A stretch of DNA of 49,947 bases from an uncultured Clostridia bacterium (GCA_944360075.1 CALVTE010000007.1:1-49947); one strand, 5' to 3'; numbered from the stretch's first letter, positions 1 to 11,901 are shown. Numbers and translations: made by a program. Notes: generated by a model not told the origin, from the sequence alone.

Positions 1-1874
<1,874 letters not shown>

Positions 1875-2069
1875 TCATTTTTCAATGAATTGGATTCTTA
1901 GCATTTTCGCTATAAGAAATAATTCTTATTCGAACTTCTTGTTTTCTTTTTACTCGACGTAAATTGAAATAGCAATGATATTCGTATTACAACTTATATT
2001 AACAAGCGTAATTGAATATTTGCTCGTTTTACATTCTGTAAAACTCTGTTATGTAGTTGTCAAGGTTCT

Positions 2070-2112
2070 ATGCTCACCCTCCAGGCATCAGCCCTTCCTT
2101 GTGGGTTAGCAT
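2070..2112 (-). other. Hairpin at the start of the 23S leader transcript
   Basis: An imperfect inverted repeat (9 of 10 bases; arms 2070-2079 and 2103-2112) encloses about 23 nt. It falls exactly where the transcript from the promoter at 2117-2146 should begin. Between it and the 23S gene is an AT-rich leader of about 200 nt that contains an ITS-like CCTTGACAACTACATAACA segment near 2043-2064. Whether the hairpin is a processing stem, a stability element or an antitermination signal cannot be told from sequence. Confidence 0.5.
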
Positions 2113-2116
2113 GAGT

Positions 2117-2146
2117 ATAATATCACAAAGCAAAGAACAATGTCAA
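2117..2146 (-). promoter_or_regulatory. Sigma-A promoter of the 23S rRNA gene
   Basis: Read on the minus strand: perfect -35 TTGACA (2141-2146), 18-bp spacer, -10 TATTAT (2117-2122). Long A/T tracts lie upstream of the -35 (2147-2350), as expected for an UP element of a strong rRNA promoter. Predicted start is near 2110, about 235 nt before the 23S 5' end. The 1875-2423 stretch has no gene: it holds the 23S leader, this promoter, low-complexity A/T sequence and the ABC transporter promoter. Confidence 0.75.
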
Positions 2147-2351
2147 CAGTTTTTTCAAAAAAATTTTAAAAATTTTAGATTTTTTTTTGTTTTTTTTATT
2201 TTTGTTCCAACACATTTCCGTGTGTTTGCTATTTTGGTAAAAAATCGGCTGTGTTTGGTCATTTTTTTTGCTGTTTAAAACACATTTTTACAGGAAAAAA
2301 ATCTTTTTCTGACAACAAAAAAATATTTTTTGTTTAAATTGCAAGAAACGT

Positions 2352-2380
2352 TTGCGGTAAATTTTAAATAATGTTATAGT
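2352..2380 (+). promoter_or_regulatory. Promoter of the ABC transporter gene
   Basis: TTGCGG (2352-2357), 17-bp spacer, TATAGT (2375-2380), followed by a short leader with AAAGG ahead of the ATG at 2424. Read as TTTGCG with an 18-bp spacer it resembles the promoters of both GLUG genes (11007-11036 and 32256-32285). Confidence 0.55.
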
Positions 2381-2423
2381 TACAATATATGTTATATATA
2401 AGAATAATTAAAAGGATTGACTG

Positions 2424-4097
2424 ATGAAAAAACAAGGAATATTTTCCGCCATAAAAACATTGTGGACTGTTGGCAACACCAAAGACCGTTTTGTTTTTAT
2501 CTTTTTATTGTTTGGAGCGATCATTCGTGCAGTGACGGTTTTGGTTGTGCCTCTTATAACCGCCTGCATTGTTTCCAAAATTGCTGGAGAGAGAGCCGGC
2601 ATTCTGTCATTCTATTTTCCAGATGAGATGAGCCTTTTTTCGGTTTGCTTATATTGCTTTCTTCTTTATTTTGGCTTGCAAATTTGTTCCACCGTCATTC
2701 GGGCTTCAATCAGGCTTTTTGCAACAAAAATGAGAACCAAGACAAACGTCTATGCTTTGAAGCTGGTTTTGGCCTATCGAAAAAACTTTGACATCAAAAT
2801 GACCAACGGAGAGGCAAGCTACATATTAAAAAACGCCAGTGATAATGTGGATATTTTTATAGAAAGCAGTTTGGTGGAAGTGCTCTGCCCGATGCTGTCG
2901 GCAATTTTTGCTTTTTCATACATTGCAAGTTTAAATCCAATAACGCTCGGCGTGATCTGTGCCACCCTTGTGCTTTTTGCCTGTGCCATGAAAACCAGAA
3001 TATATCTTGACGGCAAGGTTTACAAAAAGCTGGAAAATATAAACGGCAAGATCAACAACCATGTTTTGAACAATCTTGAAAATTTGTCTTTTGTAGGATT
3101 TTTAAAATCTCGAAAAACAGAAGTTGGGATTTCGAAAAATCTAAACCAAGAGTTTTTTAAGACTGACAAAAAAAGAATTTTGGTTTACAGTTTATACTGG
3201 CTGTTTATCTATATTGTTGAATTTGCCTCTGCCCTGCTGGTGGTTCGACTCGTTTTAAATCAAAATCTAAACAGCACTCAAATTCTTTCAATTCTGATTA
3301 TCGTCATACCATATATACTAAACATTTTCACCTATCTAGACAACCTTGGAGCCGTGATTGGCCGATGCCAGCGCTACGGCATTGCAATCTCAAGAATAGA
3401 TTTGGTAAAAGCACAGCCGCAAGAAATATTGCAGCAATCGTTGCCGCCAGAGAGCAAAAATCTGATTTCGGTGGAAAAATTGCCTGAAGAAACAAGTATA
3501 GACAAATTGCATTTGGCAAACTTGAAAATTGATATCGGGCAGTTTCATATGCAATATGACGCCATTTTTGAAAAAGGAAAAATAACTTGTGTGGTTGGCG
3601 AGAGTGGGCATGGGAAAACCACAATGATCAAGGGCATGCTTGGGCTGGTTGAAAGCGCTGGAGGTTATGTTGCTGTCAATGACCAATACAAACTCAACAA
3701 CCTATTCTTTGAAAATGACAAGATTTCTGTTTGCTTTCAAGAGAATAATTTGTTTGATCGCAGCATTATGGAAAATGTGCTATACCCCGATCGCACTTGC
3801 GACAAAACAGTGCAGCAGCTGCTTCGCACCTTTAATCTTGAAAAGATTGTTGCAAGAGAAGATTTGAATTTTAAAAACAAACTTTCTGGCGGAGAAAAAA
3901 AGAGGTTGAATTTTGTCCGCTGCGCCTCTCAAAAAGCCAATATCTACATTTTTGATGAGCCCACAAATGATTTGGACGAAAAAAACGTGAAAAAGGTTTT
4001 GAAGGTTTTGAGCAAGTTGAAAAAAGAAGCGATAGTCATCGTCATTTCACACGACAAGCGCGTTTTTGAAAAAGCAGACAATATTGTTCTGATTTAA
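2424..4097 (+). CDS. ABC exporter half-transporter (fused membrane and ATPase domains)
   Basis: 557 aa. The N-terminal half (about residues 15-330) is hydrophobic, with about six membrane segments, and resembles the membrane domain of type I ABC exporters. The C-terminal half carries a complete ATPase: Walker A GESGHGKTT near residue 392, a Q-loop (CFQEN), signature LSGGEKKR near 486, Walker B IYIFDEP near 507 and H-loop SHDKR near 541. Proteins of this layout act as dimers that export peptides, lipids or drugs; the substrate here is unknown. The start follows AAAGG nine bases upstream. It is a single-gene unit with its own promoter and terminator and is divergent from the 23S gene. No peptidase C39 domain is present, so a bacteriocin role is not indicated. 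Confidence 0.9.
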   Translation: MKKQGIFSAIKTLWTVGNTKDRFVFIFLLFGAIIRAVTVLVVPLITACIVSKIAGERAGILSFYFPDEMSLFSVCLYCFLLYFGLQICSTVIRASIRLFATKMRTKTNVYALKLVLAYRKNFDIKMTNGEASYILKNASDNVDIFIESSLVEVLCPMLSAIFAFSYIASLNPITLGVICATLVLFACAMKTRIYLDGKVYKKLENINGKINNHVLNNLENLSFVGFLKSRKTEVGISKNLNQEFFKTDKKRILVYSLYWLFIYIVEFASALLVVRLVLNQNLNSTQILSILIIVIPYILNIFTYLDNLGAVIGRCQRYGIAISRIDLVKAQPQEILQQSLPPESKNLISVEKLPEETSIDKLHLANLKIDIGQFHMQYDAIFEKGKITCVVGESGHGKTTMIKGMLGLVESAGGYVAVNDQYKLNNLFFENDKISVCFQENNLFDRSIMENVLYPDRTCDKTVQQLLRTFNLEKIVAREDLNFKNKLSGGEKKRLNFVRCASQKANIYIFDEPTNDLDEKNVKKVLKVLSKLKKEAIVIVISHDKRVFEKADNIVLI

Positions 4098-4120
4098 AAA
4101 AGGCTAAACGGCCTTTTTTT
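4095..4120 (+). terminator. Rho-independent terminator after the ABC transporter
   Basis: AAAAAAGGC, short loop, GCCTTTTTTT: a compact hairpin followed by a T run, overlapping the TAA stop codon. Confidence 0.85.
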
Positions 4121-4306
4121 ATTGCTTTGTGAAAAACTACTCTCTTTCACGATTATGGCAATTTTTCTCTTCCCCTTTTGCCTTAAAGTCAACCAATTTT
4201 TAGAGCGGCCACTGCTTAAGCCATGCAGTTTTAATATAGTATATATATAGAATATATATAATACTAATAATATAGGACAAACAAAAAAAATCAACAACAA
4301 AAATGT

Positions 4307-4335
4307 TTGACAACGATAAAAAAATGATATATACT
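4307..4335 (+). promoter_or_regulatory. Promoter of the glyS T-box leader
   Basis: Perfect TTGACA (4307-4312), 17-bp spacer, TATACT (4330-4335). Predicted start is near 4342. The 4121-4306 stretch upstream is non-coding and AT-rich, with a run of alternating TA at about 4235-4275. Confidence 0.8.
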
Positions 4336-4341
4336 AAAAAT

Positions 4342-4492
4342 ACAATTTTTGCGATGATTGGGCTTGGCAACCCATGAGCAGAACGTTTGGTCTTGCGAAA
4401 AGACTGCAATGAAGGTGCCTTTTGGCATAAATTAGGGTGGAACAGCGGTTGAAAAGTCGCCCCTATACGAATTTTCGTGGGGGCTTTTTTGT
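4342..4492 (+). promoter_or_regulatory. T-box riboswitch (tRNA-Gly sensing) leader of glyS
   Basis: The conserved T-box AGGGTGGAACAGCGGTT lies at 4434-4450, and a terminator hairpin with a long T run at 4456-4491; the T-box can pair with the 5' arm of that hairpin to form the antiterminator. Upstream is a stem closed by TTGC/GCAA (about 4348-4409) that should be Stem I; GGC triplets at 4361 and 4366 are candidate glycine specifier codons. Uncharged tRNA-Gly would be expected to switch on glyS. From the predicted transcription start to the T-box there are only about 90 nt, shorter than usual, so Stem I looks reduced and Stem II appears absent. Confidence 0.9.
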
Positions 4493-4517
4493 TTCCCATA
4501 GAGAGAAGGAGAATTTT

Positions 4518-5897
4518 ATGAAAGAAATTAAAGCAACAATGGACAAAATCGTTTCGCTGTGCAAAAATCGAGGGTTCATCTTCCCGGGCAGCGAGATTTA
4601 TGGCGGAATGGGCAACACTTGGGATTACGGCCCGGTTGGAGTGGAATTTAAAAACAACATCAAACGGGCATGGTGGAAAAGGTTTGTGCAAGAAAGTCCA
4701 AACACCTACGGGCTTGACGCTGCCATTTTGATGAACAGCAGAGTGTGGGAAGCCAGCGGCCACACCACTTCTTTTTCCGATCCTCAAATGGATTGCAAAA
4801 AATGCAAAACAAGACACCGTGCCGACAACCTTATCGAAGCCCACTCGAAAGGTCAGATCAATCCCGACCTTATGAGCAACGAAGAGATGCAGTCATACAT
4901 TCAGCAGCATCACGTTTGCTGCCCAAAATGCGGAAATTTTGACTGGACACCTATCAGACAGTTCAACCTTATGTTTGAAACTTCCCGCGGTGTGACCGAA
5001 GAGGGCCAGAACAAGATATATCTGCGCCCAGAGACTGCACAAGGCGAATTTGTCAATTTTTTGAACGTTCAGCGCTCTTGCCGCGCAAAAGTGCCGTTTG
5101 GGATTGCGCAAATTGGAAAAGCTTTTCGAAACGAAATCACCCCTGGCAACTTTATTTTCAGGACAATAGAGTTTGAGCAGATGGAGCATCAATGGTTCTG
5201 CAAAGACGGCGACGACGAAAAATATTACAACCTTTTCAAAGAAAAGGCGATGAATTTTGCCCTTGACCTTGGTATAGACAAACAGCATTTGCGCTTTCAT
5301 GACCATGACAAACTTGCCCACTATGCTCGGGCGGCTTGCGACATACAATATCTTTTCCCTATGGGCTGGAACGAACTTAACGGCATTCACAACCGCAGCG
5401 ACTATGACCTGTCGCGCCATCAAGAATACAGTGGCAAGTCTATGCTCTATCTCGACCCTTTCACTGGCGAGAAATATGTGCCAAACGTGATTGAATATTC
5501 AATTGGTGCTGACAGACTCACGCTTGCGCTTTTGTGTGAAGCCTATGACGAAGAAACTTTGGAAAACGGCGAAACACGGGTTGTAATGCATTTCCACCCT
5601 GCTATTGCACCATATAAAGTTGCAGTTTTGCCTTTGCAAAAAAATCTGTCAGAAAAGGCTAAAGAAGTTTACGCAATGTTATCAAAAGAGTTTATGTGCG
5701 ATTATGACGAGGCTGGCTCAATCGGCAAGCGATATCGCAGACAAGACGAAATTGGCACTCCTTTCTGCGTGACCATCGACTTTGACACTTTGGAAAACAA
5801 CACTGTGACCATCCGCGACCGTGACAGCATGGGTCAAATCAGATTGCCAGTCGACCAACTTGCTGAATATGTGGCAAGCAGAACAAATTTCAACTAA
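4518..5897 (+). CDS. glyS: Glycyl-tRNA synthetase, dimeric (class II, alpha2) type
   Basis: 459 aa, charges tRNA-Gly with glycine. It is the single-chain form, not the GlyQ/GlyS tetramer. Seen: the N-terminal motif with [16 protein letters not shown] near residue 30, an inserted zinc-finger (CKKC near 93 and CCPKC near 134), [12 protein letters not shown] near 175, motif 2 [19 protein letters not shown] near 205, and a C-terminal anticodon-binding domain beginning near 355 (KVAVLPLQ). The ATG at 4518 is chosen because AGAAGGAGA lies just upstream; the frame is open further up only because it runs into the T-box leader. Expression is under the T-box. The next gene starts 13 nt downstream. Confidence 0.97.
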   Translation: MKEIKATMDKIVSLCKNRGFIFPGSEIYGGMGNTWDYGPVGVEFKNNIKRAWWKRFVQESPNTYGLDAAILMNSRVWEASGHTTSFSDPQMDCKKCKTRHRADNLIEAHSKGQINPDLMSNEEMQSYIQQHHVCCPKCGNFDWTPIRQFNLMFETSRGVTEEGQNKIYLRPETAQGEFVNFLNVQRSCRAKVPFGIAQIGKAFRNEITPGNFIFRTIEFEQMEHQWFCKDGDDEKYYNLFKEKAMNFALDLGIDKQHLRFHDHDKLAHYARAACDIQYLFPMGWNELNGIHNRSDYDLSRHQEYSGKSMLYLDPFTGEKYVPNVIEYSIGADRLTLALLCEAYDEETLENGETRVVMHFHPAIAPYKVAVLPLQKNLSEKAKEVYAMLSKEFMCDYDEAGSIGKRYRRQDEIGTPFCVTIDFDTLENNTVTIRDRDSMGQIRLPVDQLAEYVASRTNFN

Positions 5898-5910
5898 AAA
5901 AGGCAAAATT

Positions 5911-6351
5911 ATGAAAAATTTGAAACAAATTCAAGCAAAACGAAAACAAATCAAAGAAATATGCTCGGCTCTCAAACTGCTTGGCAAACAAGAGCAAATC
6001 AAAAACAAAAATTTTGTGATAGACTGCTCTGACATTTTTGCCTATGTGCGCAAGAAAAAGATTGTGCCCTTTGACCAGCTTGCTTTGCTGGAAAAAATGG
6101 TGCTCAAGTTTGCAAATGCAGAAGAATGTTTGATTTTTTTGCAAATCACACCGCTCAGCCCAGAACAAAAACAGCCCCTGCTTGAAAAACTTTGCCAAAG
6201 CCAAAACATATACCTGCTTGACAAACTTTATCGCGACTTGCAAAAGACAGAACAGGGCTTCAATCAGTATGGCATCAAACTTTGCCTGACCGACTCGCAA
6301 AAACTTATGCTTGAGCGCGCCATAGAACAGGCCGAACAGAAAAATAAATAG
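5911..6351 (+). CDS. Hypothetical protein downstream of glyS
   Basis: 146 aa, not recognised. No signal peptide or membrane segment. It is lysine- and glutamine-rich and looks wholly alpha-helical, with a charged helical N-terminus (MKNLKQIQAKRKQIKEI) and C-terminus. The start at 5911 has AAAGG 10 nt upstream and lies 13 nt after the glyS stop, so it is probably co-transcribed under the T-box. The terminator at 6361-6394 closes the unit. Function cannot be inferred beyond a possible soluble helical protein. Confidence 0.75.
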   Translation: MKNLKQIQAKRKQIKEICSALKLLGKQEQIKNKNFVIDCSDIFAYVRKKKIVPFDQLALLEKMVLKFANAEECLIFLQITPLSPEQKQPLLEKLCQSQNIYLLDKLYRDLQKTEQGFNQYGIKLCLTDSQKLMLERAIEQAEQKNK

Positions 6352-6360
6352 CCTTCAAAC

Positions 6361-6394
6361 AAAAAACTTTGCAGTTTTATGCAAAGTTTTTTTG
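6361..6394. terminator. Bidirectional terminator between the glyS unit and GLUG gene 1
   Basis: AAAACTTTGC (6363-6372), 8-nt loop, GCAAAGTTTT (6381-6390), with A and T runs on both sides. It can serve the plus-strand glyS unit and the convergent minus-strand GLUG gene, whose stop is at 6397. Confidence 0.85.
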
Positions 6395-6396
6395 TT

Positions 6397-9300
6397 TTAA
6401 ATTGCGCTCCAGCCTTCGCTTTGCATTTTGGTCAAAATCCAGTTGGAGTTGCCCGCATACTCAGCCGGCGGCTCTTGAAACTGCCCTGCCAAACTCAAAC
6501 CTTTTGGCACCGGACTGCTGTCAAAATTCAGCCATGCAAAACCACTGAAATCACTGCCGGTGTAAACCTTTTTGCTTGTCCCTCCACTTGTGATTATGCC
6601 AACAATGTTTTCAATCGTGCCGTTGCCACTGTTGCTGCCAACCAGCGAAATTTCACTGTCACTCTCCGCCACCGCATAGCAGTTGGAAATTGTGGCTGGA
6701 GCGACATAGATATCTCCAACAATCGCCCCGACACTAGAACTTCCATTGATCACACCTTCAAAACCACAATTTGTTACTGCGGCACTATCAGAAACAGTCC
6801 CAACAATTCCGCCGACGAACTCTTCTCCGCTGACCGAACCGGTGTTATAACAATTCTCTACTATGGCATAAGTAAACCCCACAACTCCGCCGACATCACT
6901 ATAACCTTCTACCGAACCAGTGTTATAACAATTTGTGACTGTGCAGCCTTTCCGAGCGCTCCCCACAATTCCGCCGATATAACTATATGTCTTTAATAAA
7001 CTTACTACCGAGCCTGTGTTATAACAGTTTGAAATAGTGCCATTAGCACTCCCCACAACTCCGCCGACAGAACTAATTGAACCACTGACAGAACCGGTGT
7101 TATAACAACTCTCTACTACTGTGCTGTTGCTGTCAGCAGCCCCCGCAACTCCGCCGACATCACTATAACCTTCTACCGAACCGGCGTTATAACAATTTGT
7201 GACTGTGCTGTTGTCAGCAGCATTCCCCACAACTCCACCGACATATCGATCACCTTGCACAAAGCTGTCAATCACGCCAACATTTGAAATTGAGGCAAGG
7301 TTTGTTGATGAGCGGCCATAGACATGCCCAAACAACCCTTGATAGCTATAACCATGGCTTGAACCTGCAGGTGTGAAGACACCTGACACTGTGTGGCTGC
7401 CACCGTCGTAGCAACCTGAGAAATAGCTTAAAATATAAGCGACATCACGCAGATAACCTATGCCTATAGGCTTCCAGTAATATGCTGACAGATCAAGGTC
7501 TGCTGTTTGCTCAAAATATATACCGGAGTAATAGTAAGAACCTGAAGCATGGCTTACCTCGATTGGATGGTTTGTATAAATCGTCCAGGAAAGGTAGGCC
7601 AAATCCCACTCCGATTGAATAAGGTATGGGTCATCTTGGCTGCCGCTGCCTGAAAGGGTGTAGTTATTGAAGTCTTTGCCCGCTGCTGACCAAACCGCCT
7701 CATCTGTCCAGTAAATGATTTGGCTGAAATCGACAACAAAACTTTGCAGCACTGGATAACCATCGTTTGTTGGAATATAGTCCGGTGCTCTAACAATCTT
7801 CCACGTATTTTCAAAGTCCCAAGGGCTGTCAGCGCTCCAAACAAGGCTACCATCCGAGTTTACCGCATCGGCTGAATACCAGTCTTGGTTTTTTGCCCAC
7901 TCTTCAACCGGCTTGTCAATCTTGACCGCCGAACCAGAGCCTAAACCTATGCCTTTATTAAGAGTGCAATTCCCGCCATAATACGTATTTGAAATTGCGC
8001 TGTTGCTATAACCATTCCCCACAACTCCGCCGACTTGTCTTGAACCGCTGACAGAACCGGTGTTAAAACAATTCTTGATTGTGCTGCCACTATAAGCATT
8101 TCCCAAAACTCCACCGGCATAATCTGAGGCACTGACAGAACCGGTGTTATAACAATTTGTAATTGTGCAGCTACTACTGCCAAAGCTATAAGCATGCCCC
8201 GCAACTCCGCCGACATAACCTAGGCCGCTGACCGAGCCGGTGTTGTAACAATTTTCTACTGTGCTTTTGCCGCCAGCATTCCCCACAACTCCGCCGACAT
8301 AATAGCCTGAGCCTTCTACCGAACCGGTGTTGTAACAATTTGTAATTGTGCTACTATTGCTAATATACCCCACAACTCCGCCAACATAATTACTTGAAGC
8401 GTTGACCGAACCTGTGTTGTAACAATTCTCTACTGTGCTGTTTCCGCCAGCATACACCACAACTCCGCCGACATCTTCATAACCCTGCACAAAACTGTCA
8501 ATCACGCCCACATTTGAAATTGCGGCTTTGCTTGTCGATGAGCTGCCTCTGACATTCCCAAACAACCCTTGATAGTTATAACCATTGCCTTCGCCTGCAG
8601 GTGTGAAGACACCTGACACTGTGTGGCTGCCTCCGTCGTAGCAACCTGAGAAACGTCGATTTGCACTTGTGCCATCACGCAGAAAAACTATGCCAATCGG
8701 CTGCCAGTAGTATGCCGACAGGTCAAGGTCTGCCGTCTGCTCGAAATATATGCCGGAGTAATAATAAGCGCTTGAAACATGGCTTGCCTCGATTGGATTG
8801 TCTGTATAAATTGTCCAAGAAAGGTAGGCTAAATCCCACTCCGATTGAATAAGGTATGGGGCACCTGGGCTGCCGCTGCCTGAAAGGGTGTAGTTATTGA
8901 AGTCTTTGCCCGCTGCCGACCAAACCGCCTCGTCCGTCCAGTAAATGACTTGGCTGTTGCCACCAACACCTTGCAACATTAGATAACCATTGTTTGCTGC
9001 ACAATCTGGTGCGTTTTCAACAAACTCCCACACATTTTCAAAATCCCAAGGGCTGTCAGCGCTCCAAACAAGGCTGCCATCCGAGTTGATCGCATTGGCA
9101 GAATACCACTCCTTGTTTTTTGCCCATTCTTCAACCGGCTTGTCAATCTTAACCGCCGAACCAGAGCCTTCACCTATGCCAACATCTAAAGTGCAGTCTC
9201 CTCCATAATAGGTGTTAGAAATTGTGCTGTCAGAAGCCCACCCCACAACTCCGCCGACAAAATTTGAGCCGCTGACCGAACCGGTGTTATAACAATTTAT

Positions 9301-10956
9301 GACTGTATCGCCTATAGCCCACCCCACAACTCCGCCGACATGATCACCTGAAGCGTTAACCGAACCGGTGTTATAACAATTCTTTATTGTGTTGTCACTA
9401 TAAGTATTCCCCGCAACTCCGCCGACATGATCGCCCGAACCGATGACTGAGCCGATGTTATAACAATTTGCAACCGTGCTGTCCCTAACATACCCCACAA
9501 CTCCGCCAACGTCATCTCCTCCGCTGACCGAACCGGTGTTATAACAGTTTGTGACTGTGCTCTTGATGCTAGCATACCCCACAGCTCCGCCGACATCTCT
9601 ATAACCTTCTACCGAGCCGGTGTTGTAACAGTTTGTAATTGTGCAACTACTACTGCTACTGCTAGAAGCATACCCCACAACTCCACCGACACGACTTTTC
9701 GAACCGCTGACCGAACCGGTGTTATAACAGTTGATGATTGTGCAGCTACTACTGCTACTGCTCCAAGCCTCTCCCACAACTCCGCCGACATAATCACCTG
9801 AAGCATTAACCGAACCGGCGTTATAACAATTCTCTACTGTGCTGCTGCTAGAAGCACGCCCCACAACTCCGCCGACAGAACTTGAACCGCTGACAGAACC
9901 GGTGTTATAACAGTTTGTAACTGTGCTCTTGCTGCCAGAAGCACTCCCCACAACTCCGCCGACATCACTATAACCTTCTACCGAACCGGTGTTATAACAG
10001 TTTGCGACTGTGTTGCCACTTTGAGTAAAACCCACAACTCCGCCAACAGAATCGCTCGCACTGCTGACAGGACCAGTGTTATAACAATTTGTTGCTGAAC
10101 CAATGCCCACAATTCCTCCGACATGATTACCTGAAGCGTTAACCGAACCGGTGTTGTAACAATTCTCTACTACTGCGGTGTTTATGCCAGCGCCCCCGAC
10201 AACTCCGCCGACATAATTGCCTGAGCCTTCTACCGAGCCGGTGTTATAACAATTCTTGATTGCGCTGTTGCCAGCAGCATTCCCCACAACTCCGCCGACA
10301 TACTGATGACCCTGCACAAAACTGTCCATCACTCCTATGTTTGAAATTGTGGCAAGGTTTGTCGATGATTGGCCAATGACACGCCCAAACATCCCTTGAT
10401 AACTATAACCATTACTTTCGCCTGCAGGTGTGAAAAGCCCTGACACAGTGTGGCTGCCTCCGTCGTAGCAACCTGAGAAATATCAATATGCACTTGTGCT
10501 ATCACGCAGATAATATATGCCAATCGGCTGCCAGTAGTATGCCAACAGGTCAAGGTCTGCTGTTTGCTTGAAATATATGCCAGAGTAGTAATACCGAGAG
10601 CTTAATACATGACTTGCCAGGATTGGATTGTTTGTATAAATCGTCCAGGAAAGGTAGGCTAAATCCCACTCGTTTTGAATAAGGTATGGATCGTCTTGGA
10701 TGCCGCTGCCTGAAAGAGTGTAGTTATTGAAGTCTTTGCCAGCTGCTGACCAAGCGGCTTCATCCGTCCAATATTTGCTGGTGTCGGTTGGAGCGGTGGC
10801 CGCAGCGGTGGTTTGGGTTAGGTCAGTTCTTCCCCCGTAATTTTTTAAAGCAAGGCCGGTGGCAAGAGCAATCAAAGCAAATATAGCCGCAAAAATGGTG
10901 GCAAAAATTTTTAGTCTTCTGCCCTTATCGGCTGAAAAATTTGTTGATTTTTTCAT
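6397..10956 (-). pseudogene. Large GLUG-repeat surface protein, interrupted by one in-frame TGA
   Basis: Read as one frame this encodes about 1519 residues. The start at 10956 has a strong AAGGAGG. Residues about 10-40 form a basic-hydrophobic signal/anchor (RRLKIFATIFAAIFALIAL). After 157 codons the frame meets TGA at 10483-10485 and then continues without shift to 6397. In sibling copies of the same module the aligned position is a sense codon (around ANRRFSG), so one base change explains it. The body has three copies of an about 155-aa module (WSAAGKDFNNYTLSGSG to DSFVQG), followed by runs of 12, 5 and 5 GLUG units (NCYNTGSV-x-VGGVVG, about 22 aa each). The last about 65 residues (GSDFSGFAWLNFDSS onward) are shared with the gene at 28922-32215. 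GLUG motifs are known from bacterial surface and secreted proteins. No LPXTG is seen. Alternatives: assembly or sequencing error, or readthrough; a re-start at 10446 (1349 aa) would lack a signal peptide. Confidence 0.85.
7252..10775 (-). repeat. Nested coding repeats: three 465-bp modules and 22 GLUG units
   Basis: Module copies lie at about 10310-10775, 8482-8946 and 7252-7715 and are highly similar in DNA. Between them are arrays of 57-75 bp GLUG units with a nearly constant segment (reverse complement of ACCGAACCGGTGTTATAACA). I counted 22 NCYNTGSV-type units: 12 after the first module and 5 after each of the others. Such a structure is prone to recombination that changes repeat number. 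Confidence 0.85.
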
Positions 10957-11006
10957 GGCGCCCTCCTTGAAAAAAAGCCTTGGCTTGTCAACATTATTCT
11001 GCCCAT

Positions 11007-11036
11007 ATTCTAACAAATTTTGCCAAAATTCGCAAA
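11007..11036 (-). promoter_or_regulatory. Promoter block of GLUG gene 1
   Basis: Minus strand: TTTGCG (11031-11036), 18-bp spacer, TAGAAT (11007-11012). About 40 bp around it match the region before GLUG gene 2 (32256-32285) with only about four differences, which is far more than the flanking intergenic DNA. A small hairpin AAGCC/GGCTT lies in the leader near 10975-10986. Confidence 0.6.
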
Positions 11037-11108
11037 CAAAAACAAAGTGATAACAAAATTTTTACAAAAAGGGCTTATATTTTTTGCTTCTGTCAAGTTT
11101 TAGGTTGT

Positions 11109-11138
11109 AAAAAACAGACAAAAATTTGTCTGTTTTAA
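11109..11138 (-). terminator. Terminator after the YugP-type peptidase genes
   Basis: AAAACAGACAAA and TTTGTCTGTTTT face each other with almost no loop residues besides A/T, followed by a T run on the minus strand. It ends the envelope operon just before the GLUG gene 1 promoter. Confidence 0.75.
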
Positions 11139-11181
11139 ACATGATTTTGCAATTTTTTCGACATTTTTCGACATTTTTTTG

Positions 11182-11892
11182 CTAATCTCGCTTTGAAATC
11201 AAAAACAAGCCCAAAAATCTTAGGAAATACACCAGCGAAACAAAAGTTGCTGCAACATAAGTCATAGCGGCAGCCCTAAGCATTTTTGCAACAGCTTTTT
11301 GTTCTTCTGAATCAGTTACCATTTCATTCAAAATTGCCTTGGCTCTGTTTGATGCATTGATTTCAACTGGAAGTGTTACAAGATTTGCAATAAGTGCAAG
11401 TGCATAAATAATCACCACGACTCCGAGCATGATTGTGCCAGCCATTCCCACAAATATTGATAAGATAATGCTTATAAGCAAAAATGGCAGCAAAAACCTT
11501 GAAGCGGCATTTGAAACCTTGACGGCAATCTGCCTGATTTTGAGCGGCGCGTAGCCCTGCTCATCTTGCAAAGCGTGGCCAAACTCGTGCGCCACAACCG
11601 CCAGGGCCGCCACTGACGAAGAATTATAGTTTGCCTGCGAAATGTTAAGACTTTTGTCTTTGCTGTTATAGTGGTCGCTCAAACTTCCGCCAACCGTGTT
11701 GATTTGAAGAAGCATGTTGTTTTGCGCGCAAAGTTTTTCGGCCAGTTGCCCACCCGTCAAATTGAGAGAAGAGGGCATTTGAGAATATTTGCTGTAAGCC
11801 GACTGCACGGAAGACTGCGCCACCAGTGCAATAATGATGACAACAAATATCAAAAATCCTGAAACATAATATATAATCGTTGCCCAATCCAT
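11182..11892 (-). CDS. YugP-type membrane zinc metallopeptidase (copy 1)
   Basis: 236 aa. Has an N-terminal membrane helix (about 5-25), a zinc-binding HEFGHALQ motif near residue 101-108, and two to three further hydrophobic helices (about 135-190 and 210-230). This is the layout of the neutral zinc metallopeptidase family typified by B. subtilis YugP, whose substrates are unknown. The C-terminus keeps the family pattern of small residues and a charged tail. The start has TAGGAGTG upstream. It lies 9 nt after the second copy (11902-12615), with which it shares only moderate identity. It is last in the operon that contains the division PBP, so a role in envelope protein turnover is plausible but unproven. 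Confidence 0.85.
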   Translation of the reverse strand: MDWATIIYYVSGFLIFVVIIIALVAQSSVQSAYSKYSQMPSSLNLTGGQLAEKLCAQNNMLLQINTVGGSLSDHYNSKDKSLNISQANYNSSSVAALAVVAHEFGHALQDEQGYAPLKIRQIAVKVSNAASRFLLPFLLISIILSIFVGMAGTIMLGVVVIIYALALIANLVTLPVEINASNRAKAILNEMVTDSEEQKAVAKMLRAAAMTYVAATFVSLVYFLRFLGLFLISKRD

Positions 11893-11901
11893 AAATCACT
11901 C

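Noticed and set aside
2424..4097. ABC transporter as a bacteriocin exporter
   Set aside because: No C39 peptidase domain, no precursor peptide or immunity gene alongside.
6379..6996. 205-aa plus-strand frame rich in N, T and Y
   Set aside because: It is the antisense of the GLUG repeats; their unit length being a multiple of three keeps this frame open, and it has no ribosome site.
7252..10310. Regularly spaced repeats that might look like a CRISPR array
   Set aside because: Units are contiguous, coding and of 57-75 bp; there are no unique spacers and the repeats translate to NCYNTGSV motifs.
10483..10485. TGA as selenocysteine or tryptophan codon
   Set aside because: The sister modules do not have Cys or Trp at this position, I see no SECIS-like hairpin, and TGA serves as a stop in several intact genes.
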